Origin: Pyrrhosoma nymphula
Lineage: Eukaryota > Arthropoda > Insecta > Odonata > Coenagrionidae
Assembly (NCBI GenBank): GCA_963573305.1
Contig: OY754333.1
Coordinates: forward strand, 16,179,013 to 16,243,012
Length of the DNA: 64,000 nt
Direction of reading: 5' to 3'
Under the pieces are notes generated by a model. It was given only the letters and a program-made list of their open reading frames with translations, had not been told where the DNA came from and made no database searches. Positions 47,481-57,272 of the stretch are shown here, piece by piece; position 1 is the stretch's first letter, and each line of letters begins with the position of its first letter. Position numbers and translations under genes: made by a program.

Positions 47481-47484
47481 TTTG

Positions 47485-48635
47485 GAAATTTATAATAAAT
47501 GTCACCGTCGTCAGTTTTCTCCGGCTAGTAAAACATACTTTTTCTAACGCAATATGATCTCCCTTTCCCCCAATTTAAATAGTATTGGTCCAATATTCCG
47601 TCATAATAAAGCCCTAGTGGATAACTGGTTTCACTAGTTAAAACTTTTGCCCTCTTAACTATTATGTACAACTTGGCCTTCTTCATTCTCAAATAACTCA
47701 ATGACAAATACTAATAACATTCTAAGTATACACTTCATCGCCACTTTCACCTACCAAAATTACTTTGTGCAAAATAATTTCCGCGGAATTCTCTCAGTCA
47801 TCTCTCCTGGTACATACTGGTAACAGGAAGTGTATATTTAGCGTGGTAACAGGAAGTGTTCATTTAAGTATTTTATATAAAAATCTACTGCCATAAATAC
47901 ATTAGGTTTTTGAACTTGTTAAGTATGTTACTTTGTATACTAAGGCTAAATATATTCGGCATGAAAACTGATGCTGAGAAGTTCTTCCGTCGATGACGCC
48001 CACTAACTGAAAGCAGGAAACTGATAACAGAAAGTGTTACACACGAAACTAGAACTCTCAGTTGACATCAAGTTAACGGAAAAGGTTTGTCATCTTACGG
48101 TTAACACTGGCCATGCATGAAACCCGGCCTTAATGTAACAAGAAATTTTGTATGAAATAATATAATTCAAAACATATCGAAATTTATAGCCATTTGTTTC
48201 TTGAAAGAAATTTCATTTATACTCTCTATTCTTTATTACCCAAAGCAAAATATCCACTCCCTTGCCTTGTATTGAAGATAAGATATATTTCTCTATAAAA
48301 TGACCAAAAGGCTAATGAAAATGTCTTCCTACATTCCTTGCATTATCATCATCGTACCCTCGTTATTCCTTTGTTTTAATATAATGGAAGCATATAGAAT
48401 TCCTTGCATTTGGACATGTTAATATATTTTTAATTCGTTAGTCCTATTCATATTTTGAACGCATTTAAACAATTGAATTATTTTGGAAAGGGTATTAGCT
48501 CCCATTCTCTTACTGTTACACAAATCGCAAATAAATTGCAAAACTAATCCATTTAAAATTAGATATCGTGTCACAGATATCTCAACCAACCAATAAGAAC
48601 AGCGCCTCAGTAAAAGAATGGGTATAAATTTGATT
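47485..48635. other. AT-rich DNA with a 26-bp tandem duplication
   Basis: TGGTAACAGGAAGTGT occurs at about 47818 and again 26 bp later, and a diverged GATAACAGAAAGTGTT lies near 48023. Nothing else was recognised. Confidence 0.5.
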
Positions 48636-48639
48636 GCCT

Positions 48640-49030
48640 ATCTCTAGAAAATTGAGTGAGGCATTGTGTGAGGCAGAAACATGGACTGAAGAGAAAACGA
48701 GAATAGGCAGCAGGCGTTCGAGTAAGAGCGGTGGATGGCAAGGAAGACGAGCGAGGAAGTGCTTTGTATAGTTGGTGAGGAAAGGAAACTTCTGGATGAG
48801 AGAAGGGGAGGAAAAAGAGGTGGCTGGAAGAGGTAATGAGAGGAGAAAGGTTGCTTAAGGTCGTGTTAAGAGGAGAGGATGTCGGGTAAGTAGGGAAGGG
48901 GAAGAAATAAAAAAGGTTTTTATGGACGGGATGAAGAAAAGTAGAACGTACGTTAAGATGCAAAAAGGAATTGTGCAGGTAGAAAGTGCCCTGCACATGT
49001 AAAAACCCAGAGTGTAATATTTTTATTTTT
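48640..49030 (+). mobile_element. Non-LTR RT C-terminal fragment (family A)
   Basis: The sequence reads ALCEAETWTEEKTRIGSRR (48661-48717), then at nucleotide level TSEEVLCIVGEERKLLDE, KRWLEEVMRGEGLLKVVL and a final YVKMQKGIV. This is the same chain as the 26.2- and 28.0-kb copies, including the shared substitution of LEEVMRG for GHVMRG. The AETWT motif is better preserved here than elsewhere. Frameshifts and stops make it dead. The 161-codon minus-strand frame over it is a shadow. Confidence 0.75.
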
Positions 49031-49215
49031 CTCAACTCTACTTGCCCCACGTTAGTGGTGCCATAATGTAATAAAGACGACGTTCGACCCACCTTGTATT
49101 TACTCAGTATCCTTACCCTGGCTATTTCAGCGGTAGAAATGCCTTTTACTCATGAATCCCTTTCATACAACTCTTTATTCACCGAAAAATTATATTCAGC
49201 TATTAGTTTTAAATA

Positions 49216-50020
49216 CGAGGCGTATTTTTTAAGTAAGTACCGTTTTGAAATTAAAATAAAACTAGTACACTTACCTTAACTATTTTATTTTTACGTGAAA
49301 ACCTATGCCTTAATCTATTTTTCTAAACAATTTAAACCAATATTAAGGCACTTCTCGTATCGTAGAAACAGCTTTTGAATCCCTTCCTCATATAAGCCTG
49401 CCGCCTGATTTGACAACTACTGTAACACGGTCGTTTTGGTTTCATCATCATTGCTGACTGACCACCCAGACCACCCATCATCACTGACCACCCAGATGCA
49501 TCTTCAAATGCAAATACAGGAGTCAGAAGGCACTAGATCTGGGCTGTAAAGAGGGCGATCAAGTTGTTCCCAGCAAATTGATCCGATGAGATCTTGAGTT
49601 TGATGGACGGGCATTGTCATGCAGCAATCAACATTTTCGATACCCAGCGTGAGCACAACTTTCAATAATTTTAACGTTTTTGCGGCCATCTCTAAAAGCT
49701 CTAACACATTTCCGCACCAATCCATCGCTCAAATTGTTTTATCCATAAACATCACTGATCTGACGATGAATTTCAGCCACCTTCACGCCTTTTGCTCTAA
49801 GAAAACAAATCACAGCGCGTAAATTGCAGTCGGCGGGATTCTCAATCGGCGGAGGCTTTTTAAATATTCACAAACAAACATAAACACGGCCGAATGTTTC
49901 CGTAACAGCGTCTGTGGCTTCCTAACAGATGTAGGTACACAGCGTGCATATGCCAAATGCCCACCGCAACACTGCATCGGCCGAATTTAAAAACGGCACT
50001 TACTTAAAAAACATGCCTCG
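49216..50020 (-). mobile_element. Internally deleted mariner element with both terminal repeats
   Basis: Terminal inverted repeats of 31 bp lie at 49216-49246 and 49990-50020. They start CGAGGC and share TTTTTTAAGTAAGT, with about 28 of 31 identical positions. Each end is flanked by a TA dinucleotide (49214-49215 and 50021-50022), the expected Tc1/mariner target duplication. The element is 805 bp, against about 1.3 kb for complete mariners, so roughly 0.5 kb is missing, mainly from the middle of the transposase. With both ends present it could in principle be moved by transposase from another copy. Confidence 0.92.
49340..49895 (-). pseudogene. Mariner transposase, deleted and frameshifted
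   Basis: On the reverse strand the amino end reads PIENPADCNLRAVICFLRAK then VKVAEIHRQISDVYG (about 49855-49740), typical of irritans-like mariner DNA-binding domains. It then jumps to LLHDNARP (second catalytic Asp, codon at 49616-49618), WEQLDRPLYSPDLVPSD (third Asp, 49537-49539), and a C-terminal QAAGLYEEGIQKLFLRYEKC (about 49420-49355). The region with the first Asp is deleted, and only about 26 codons separate the second and third Asp instead of 34. Several frameshifts are present. No active enzyme is possible. Confidence 0.88.
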
Positions 50021-50029
50021 TATTCACAA

Positions 50030-50810
50030 CAATTATCAGTGCTGATGGCATGAAAAACATTATCTCTGTGTCATAATGTGCTACAAAATACCGTAATAGT
50101 CTACGGTAATTAACAACTTGCTTTGAAAAATGCCCAATGGAATAATTCCTAAAATATCAACTATATATCCTTGACCTTTACAAAATTACTCCCTCTCTCA
50201 CCCTTAAATAATACAAGAATTAGCGTATTTCACCAATGTTCCACCAATCGGGTTTAAATATTCCCAAATTAACATGTAATAGACCCAATAAAAAATAAAT
50301 TTGTCCAATTAGACGTCTATGATCACACATGCATGAAATTTACGTGTCAGCTACTGCGGTCCGACGCGTCGGACGCCGTCGCGACACCGGGGTTTTCTGT
50401 TTTCCTCCCTTACCCTTTGACACTGCCCGTCATGAACTGCTACCACCTTCCCCCAGGCACTATTTCTTCTTAATCAGAGTTTTTACTAAATAAAGTATAA
50501 TTCTTGCGAACATGGGCCAAATTCTCCTTTTCTCAAAAAGTACGATACTGAATGCGAACTCCAGTTCAAACCATGTTTCCGTTACGCGGCATTCTCTTTG
50601 TGAAAGTAATAGTGATATCGATAGTGATCACAAGTTAGGTTAGGGCTTGTCCAATCACAGTGGTGCTCTATATTCACTCACGACTTATCACGAAAATGAA
50701 CGCGCGTTGCGATGAAGAAGTTATCACGGCTTGGGAGGTAGTGATACTATGTCCATGGAATTTGATTGCTGAAAAGAGTGAAAAGTACAGTATTGCTCTA
50801 TCAACCTTAT
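50030..50810. other. Unassigned, with a CpG-rich 16-bp palindrome at 50359-50374
   Basis: GTCCGACGCGTCGGAC is a perfect palindrome within a small CpG cluster (50355-50400). No gene motif was found nearby. Confidence 0.5.
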
Positions 50811-50817
50811 AATTTAG

Positions 50818-51494
50818 AACCACTTTTAAAGTATCGAGGGTAGGTCGGGAACAATGAAACTATTATAACTTGCCGACGTTTGGGAGTGTAATGCACCCCA
50901 TCATCAGGTCTACGCGGAAAAGAATACATGAAGGTACAACAACCGTCAATAAATAAAAGGATCACTTATACATCAATTATTATATAAAATTTCAATATGA
51001 AAATTACCACGGAATTGATGATCATAGGGATTCATCTTCAGTAGATAAGACTTTTTAGGACAGATTCTGTTAGTGCACATTCCAGAACCAGTAAAAAACA
51101 TCCCAACATCAGGGCTCTACAGAAAATAATAGATGAAGGTACAGCAACAGTCAATTAATAAAAGGATCACTTGACTCAATGTCAATGTAAAATTTCAATA
51201 TAAAATTACCTTAAAGTTGTTAATTAAAAGAATTCATCTTCAGTCCTATCACCCAAACAAAATCTGACCTAAAAAAACTATCTACTGAAGATGTATCCCT
51301 ATGATTAGCAATTCCAAGTTAATTTTATACTGTCACTGACTTAAGTGATCCTTTTATTAATTGACGGCCGTTGTTCCTTCATGTATTCCTTTCTGTATAC
51401 CCCTGATGATGGGGGGTGCATAACACTCCAAAACGTTGGCAAAGTATTATAGTTTCATTGTTCCTGACATATTCTGGATACTTTAAAAGTGGTT
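50818..51494. mobile_element. Composite of three copies of one repeat unit, outer two inverted, with hammerhead-like cores
   Basis: A left unit (50818-51071) and a right unit (51256-51494) are inverted copies: AACCACTTTTAAAGTATC at the left end faces GATACTTTAAAAGTGGTT at the right end, with good similarity over about 240 bp. A third partial copy (about 51093-51245) lies between them in the left orientation. In unit sense, each outer copy carries CTGATGA (51403-51409 on plus; 50901-50907 on minus), then a 6-bp stem GGGGTG/CACTCC and then an AAAC string. This is the order of a hammerhead ribozyme core (CUGAUGA, stem II, GAAA), but the G of GAAA is changed in both. Such ribozymes occur in Penelope-like terminal repeats, and that link is inference. 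Confidence 0.7.
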
Positions 51495-51499
51495 GAAAA

Positions 51500-54440
51500 T
51501 AAGAAGCTTAGAATAACTTATTTAGCTACTATTTGTTGTTATACATAAATATGGCAAGAGTGTATCACTTAGCTTCGTCAAGTTTTAGCGAGGAATGCGT
51601 ATTTGTTGGTGCTGCGAGGGGCATTAGGTTCTGGTCACTCTCGATCGTAAAGATAATGAGAGAGCCAGCGTGTGTGATTGTGCTATCGAGAGTGTTAGTG
51701 TGATATTGTGTCTCGTGTTGTCCGCCTATTGTATCATTCCCCCGCCTCCATTGCATTGTCGATGTCCACGTGGAGTCCCGAAAGTCTGAGGGAAAATACT
51801 CGTGCTCGCCGTCGTTGCTACCTGGTATTGTTATATTACACTACACGATTGGCTCCCTTTAACTTTAGTACGCTTTCATTCGCTCGTGTTATTTACTAAG
51901 CCATCCGTGTTGCGATAAGCTGGTTTCATTGTCGTCGATCGCCGATTCACTTTAATTGCCCATACCCCGCTACCCCACACATGTACGTAAGCAATATGGA
52001 GTCGAAGTGTTACCCTACAAGATGATTTTAACTTACATATTTCCATTTGAATCCACCTTAACCAGTAGATTACCTTAATCATTATAATGATTTCTTAGAT
52101 AATAATATCAAGCTATTGTAGAAACATGGAAGAATTGAGCTACGCTTCGCTTAAATATGCAATAAGTGTACAACGCGAAGAATTAAGATTAATTGATTAG
52201 CCAACCTCGTAGTCTAAGTAAAGAACACTCGTCTACGAGGAAGTAAGTTCCAGTCTAGGTGATGCCTCTGATCTCTACACAGTTAAAATCCCAACGGTGA
52301 GATGCTATCGATCACACGGCGTGGGAAAAGTACAGGTGGCCAGATGAAACAAACTGGTCTACCGACCACAAGCATGCGAGATACCGAAGGGATTCAAAAG
52401 TTGCCCTACTTTGAGTTGATCTGATGAAACATCAGGCTATTAGTTTTACTTGAGGAAAAAATATTTCTTATCTATTGTAAAAATAAGCGAACAAGCAAGT
52501 AGTTTTCGACACATCAATAATCTTCTTTTCATAGTCAAAATCAGAGTAAAAACATATACCGTTCATTTTTGCATGATTATAAAGAGGTAATAAAAATGTT
52601 TATGCATTATTGAGTGTTATGAAGTTTGTAGAAAGTCAACCCTTGGTACCATGCGCCCGACTGTATAAATTTCTTGATATCCGTTTTTTATTTGCAAGAC
52701 AATAAAAACGGGTGCATGATTTAAAGTGCTTTGAAGGATCGATAAGGTTTTCTTCAGCTAAAAGTTGTTTATTTTTTATTACTTATCATTTAAATTGTAT
52801 TAAATTCAGAGCGTCGATTGATGTCAACGCCGGGAACCAATATTGTCGATAACATCCCGCCATCTAGAGTACACGAGCCGAACTCCGACGAAATTGGATA
52901 TCGCTTTCAACTGAGTCTCCTCACACGCATTGGATTACCGGACCACATGCAGGGACGAATTAGAGCGTGTTAGCGTGAAGCACAGAGTAAAAAGAACATA
53001 AATATCCTGCGCCAGGTCATATTGCCTGAAGCTCTTTCGAGTTACCTACCGATGAAAAGAGTTCATGCAGATCAAGCGATACTTACAATAGCAGACCACG
53101 GGCTGGGTCCTAATTTTTAGAGTGCCTTTTAGATTTTAGTTTAAATTGTAGGCCAGATAAATAGAGTGACTTTCGTACGAACGATACAAATTTCGTCTTT
53201 GTCCTCTTGCCTGTCCAATTGAAATAATCTTTGAAATTGTTAAACAAAGCAAGTGAAAAATGGAATCTCCCTTTACTCTCGACTTGTATTAAAGGAATAA
53301 TACAACAATAACGACCTCGATGATAATTTAAGGGCAAATAATATTTTTCCGACCCAATACACGAAGGTCTACTAACTCACCAGGATCCTTTCCCTGCTAT
53401 CCATTTTTTTGCAATTACAAGATTTTCAAAGTGGGTTATTTTATAAAATCCACCAAAATTCTCCAAGTGATGGAAGTTGATTTGAATAAAAAATTATCAT
53501 AAACATGATAAGCACCGATGGTAGTGTATTTATGTTAGGTGAACTTGGGAAATCAGGTCAAGGAGGAATTATGATATAAGGGTCCATGACAGAATAAGAA
53601 CCAAACCAAATATGAGGACAATGAAGGGGAATAACGATGATTCTTTCTTAGAACTCATGTCCCAATTGCGATTCAAGTCTCTCTCATCACTTCGCCATGT
53701 CCTTGCAGGTTTAAAAAAAACACTTGCGAAATGATAAATAATATTTTATCGAAAAATGAATGCATAGCAAAGACCAAAGTCAATAAAATTTGATTGCCCT
53801 TTTATCAAAAAATATGCCCTGAACGTTTACAAGTGCGTCAAGCCACATATTAGTACGATAAGGATAATAAAATAACCATTGCAATAATTTGAGTACCAAG
53901 GCCAACACCACTATCTCCAAAATCATCTTTTATTATTTTCATCATCAAACTCAATTTGAATCGTTAACACTTGACTCCCATAACTCTTAGGGCGCATTAA
54001 CAAGTGTTTAGGGATAACTTTCTTTACCTAATCTATATGTGACTACTTTAGATCTTATTATATAACATATACCTACTTTTAATAAAAAGTTTTAGGCTTT
54101 GTGAGATATATCGAAGAACTATCCTTAAATTGCAATTGATTATGCATCGAGCTTACAATACTGCTTAGAAAGGAATTCAGGTCCGCATCGGTCAAGTTTC
54201 CAAGGATGATAGAGCCATTCAACTATTCAAAATGTTAATGTTAGGTAACAATCATGTTCCCAATCACGTTTCAATACTTGCATGTATAAATCCAACCGCG
54301 AGACTTACGATTAAGGAAACGAACACAGTTATCCTATACGTAACAGTATTTTATGGATTAAAAATAACATAAAGAAGCAGAGAGAATAATGCTGAAGTTA
54401 GAAAAACTGTGAAGAGAGAAACATTAATCAAAAGATCTTG
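51500..54440. other. Unassigned AT-rich DNA
   Basis: A less AT-rich stretch at 51560-51980 contains TCGAGAGTG/CTCTCGAT-type inverted strings and 63-68-codon frames without motifs. A CTTAACCAGTAGATTACC string near 52058-52075 resembles the RT family A tail but is too short to call. Otherwise nothing is recognised. Confidence 0.35.
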
Positions 54441-54459
54441 TGGAGTTCATCAGCATTAA

Positions 54460-54516
54460 CATGGATTGGTGAACATGCTGGGGTTTGGTTTGGGTTAGCA
54501 TGGATTGGTGAACATG
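54460..54516 (+). repeat. 39-bp-spaced direct duplication
   Basis: CATGGATTGGTGAACATG is present at 54460-54477 and again, identical, at 54499-54516. The intervening bases are G/T-rich. It looks like a recent slippage or repair duplication. Confidence 0.9.
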
Positions 54517-54519
54517 ATG

Positions 54520-56580
54520 TTTAACCGAGACGAGACGACGCAATAGCATCAGATAAAGATGGTATAGACTGTCTCTATATTTGTTACACTAAAAATTAAA
54601 TTTGCTGTGACAGAAAACCGGCAATATACACGTTGATAGTCTTTCATAATACTCGCATCTAAGAACCTTTAGAACGAAGCAGAACTATACCTTCAATCTA
54701 AAATAACTAAACTCATGTGATAAATGTATCCTGTAAATTAAAACTTAATATTTCAGACTGCTCCAACGGAAATGGTCGTTAATAATATCTCATAGATAAA
54801 ACATATTTTACCACCAATGCAATCATAAGTAGTTTACAGTGACTATATCCTCTATGAATCTACTAGCAAATATTGGAGCATTGAGCAAATTTAGCAGGAA
54901 ATGCCAGATTTTTTAGTTCTCTCCTCCAGAACTCCAAATGTTGATTTGAGCGCATTTCATCAGGAAACCATAATTCGCAAATTCATTATGAAAATTAATT
55001 TTTTTTAAATCTGTGGTTCCACAAAGGTCATTGTTAAACCACAAATTTAAAAGTTTTTCATTTTCGCAATGAATAAGTTCCAACAAGTTACGCCTGAAAC
55101 TATCAGTTATTACAAATTCATGGTTACATTTCACCAAATGTTATTTCTACTAATTGCTTACCTATGCTAGAAATAAAAATAGAATCTACTACGCAATATA
55201 GATACACAAACAAAACATTGCAAAGAGTGAGTGGGTAAAAGGTCCATTAAGATAAGAGTATACAGAACACAATATCACCTTGTCCTTGTTCACAAATTAC
55301 CTTTCAACGTAGTGAGTTCGTAAAAGCTGGATCTTGGGGTACTTTTATAGCCACCAGTATATGTTACCATAAAATCTGAACTTGATATCGCATTAAAAGT
55401 GAAAGGAATAATCACATTATATTGAATTGAAAGTAAATGCTGTGCGCAAATATTGTCGGTGACTTATTTTATTGATAAATCGTAACCTTATACATGAGCG
55501 AGCGTTGAGTTTTGAGAAGAAAAAGTGGTGGGGTTTCATTTTTCGTGGCCCTTGCACAATCGACGCACTACACTCCAGAACCCTTTTCAGTTTAATTTGT
55601 TTGACACTCAAGCATTCAAACCAGTAGCTTTCCATCCGAATTCTATGGAATTCCGAAATACTTTTCTACGGTGTCTCTCGAGTATGGAGTTATTATGGGA
55701 AAGTGGGATTCGGCTAAATCATGCTTATTACGTTGCTCCGCAAATCATTTTAGCAATAGAAAGGAAAGCCTGTCCCAAAACATGAAATATAGACTCCTAT
55801 TTTATTGGAATCCTTAAAGCCATGGACGTCGGGAAAACGGATTGTGGCTGTAAGCTATCAAGAAAGATATTTCGAAATTTCATAAAAAATAACTGTTTTT
55901 TTAAGGATTCAAATATCATCCTTAACATGACCACTCCTATAAAAAGCTTCCCAAAAAATATATGGTTTTTTAGAAGCATTTTAGTAATCATTCTTCCTGT
56001 GTATTTTTTTCAAGTTAATATTATTCCTTTCCTAAGAAGAGCAACTCATCCGTGAATAAATCCTACCATGCAGGACGTTATATTTATAAGAGAGGAATTA
56101 AATTTCCGCAGCGCCTAAACCTTTTGTTAAATACCAACAACCGGGATGTGAATCTGGACTAGACTAAGCTCTCAATTAACTTAGCCGCTTTTGTCGCCAG
56201 CTAAAAAATAATAATACGGGTGGCAAACTGTTCACGATTCTGGCTTCATGGCTCATATAACGTAAACGATCAGGCGTCTCCAACGAAACGGTTAATTACC
56301 TTTCTGATGATACATTTAAATAAATGTTCCGCCATAACAAAAAAAAACGGAAATATGAACCGCTGAGTATTAATAAGTCGTGCGTGTGATGCAACATATA
56401 GTTATGGGCTTTGCAAAATCATATCTCACAGTTAATCGAAGTTTTTACGGTGACGTTTTGCCACTTATGTAGAAAAATATGAACATGTAGATTTTCTTTT
56501 GAAAATTTATTAATTTTATAAATTTTAAATATATTTCCAAGTGTGAAACATTCAACCAAGAATTTATAAATTTATTTATC
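54520..56580. other. AT-rich DNA with motif-less open frames
   Basis: Frames of 74 (54913-55137, minus), 86 (55525-55785, plus) and 77 codons (55822-56055, plus) are present. None shows a recognisable domain, signal peptide or splice pair. I do not call genes. Confidence 0.35.
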
Positions 56581-56589
56581 AATAACCTT

Positions 56590-57180
56590 TTATGAAGCAA
56601 CAAGGATATTCCATTTCAGTGTAAACGCGTCGAAGACCAAAGTAGTTCACTTTGATCGGAGGAGTGGTAAGAAGGGTTGTATGATGAGGGTAGATAATGA
56701 AATAAATGAACAAGTGCACGATTTTGTGTATTTCGGCCGAAAGTTTACGAAAGATGGAATAATAGATAAATAGGTTAAAATGCATGAGAATGCCCGTAGG
56801 AAAGTCTTAGGATGTATGTGGAGCATATCTAGAAATGTGAGTTTTCCCAGGGAAGCGAAAATTGGAGTGTACAATAATGTTCTCCTCCCGACGGTATTAT
56901 AAGGCAGTGAAATCTGAGTTGGTCGGTAATAGTATAGGCGTCTGCTACATTTAGTTAAAACGGGATACCTGCGAAGTATTTGCAGCAATAGTATGATGGA
57001 TAGGGATAGGAATGAGTGAGTTATGAAAAACTAAGTGGGTTTATTGCTCCAGTAGTGGAAATATATGAAAAGAATGAGCTTCCTTTCAAATGTCATTCCT
57101 TCGCTGATTTGGCCATGTATGGAGAATTGATTCAAATCTCTATGAATGACTTTCATATTGTATAATTCAACAGTTTCGGG
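56590..57180 (+). mobile_element. Non-LTR RT thumb-to-C-terminus fragment (family B)
   Basis: From 56620 the frame reads VNASKTKVVHFDRRSG, MRVDNEINEQVHDFVYFGRK, FTKDGIIDK, a stop, then ARRKVLGCMWSISRNVSF and EAKIGVYNNVLLPTVL. This is the segment just after the RT active site (VNxSKTKVMRF, VDGxxLEQVxEFVYLGR, DGxxxxDVxxRxxAGRK, KxAxYxxVLxPTLLYGSE). Further on, MDRDRNE (DRVRNE) and a nucleotide-level LRWFGHVWRID near 57094-57125 continue it. Stops at two or more points inactivate it. Upstream RT motifs are absent. The CR1-like element begins just beyond. Confidence 0.8.
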
Positions 57181-57186
57181 AGAGAT

Positions 57187-57270
57187 ATGGCGGAACAGCA
57201 TAGTATAATAAATAAAGAAGCTGTTGTACTGTCCATAATCTTACTTTGTACTATAGTAATAAAAAGTAAG
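57187..57270 (+). mobile_element. Short opposite-strand fragment of the CR1-like element
   Basis: Bases 57205-57243 match the reverse complement of 58799-58837 at about 36 of 39 positions. They encode SIINKEAVVLSIIL on the plus strand, against EIINNETVVLSTIL in the CR1-like element on the minus strand. Weaker similarity runs on to IKSK at about 57270, exactly where the 3' tail of the CR1-like element begins. The simplest reading is that the larger element inserted into an older, inverted copy of its own family. Confidence 0.65.
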
Positions 57271-57272
57271 AT

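Noticed and set aside
48607..49092. 161-codon minus-strand frame
   Set aside because: It is the antisense shadow of the family A RT fragment, whose plus-strand motifs are clear.
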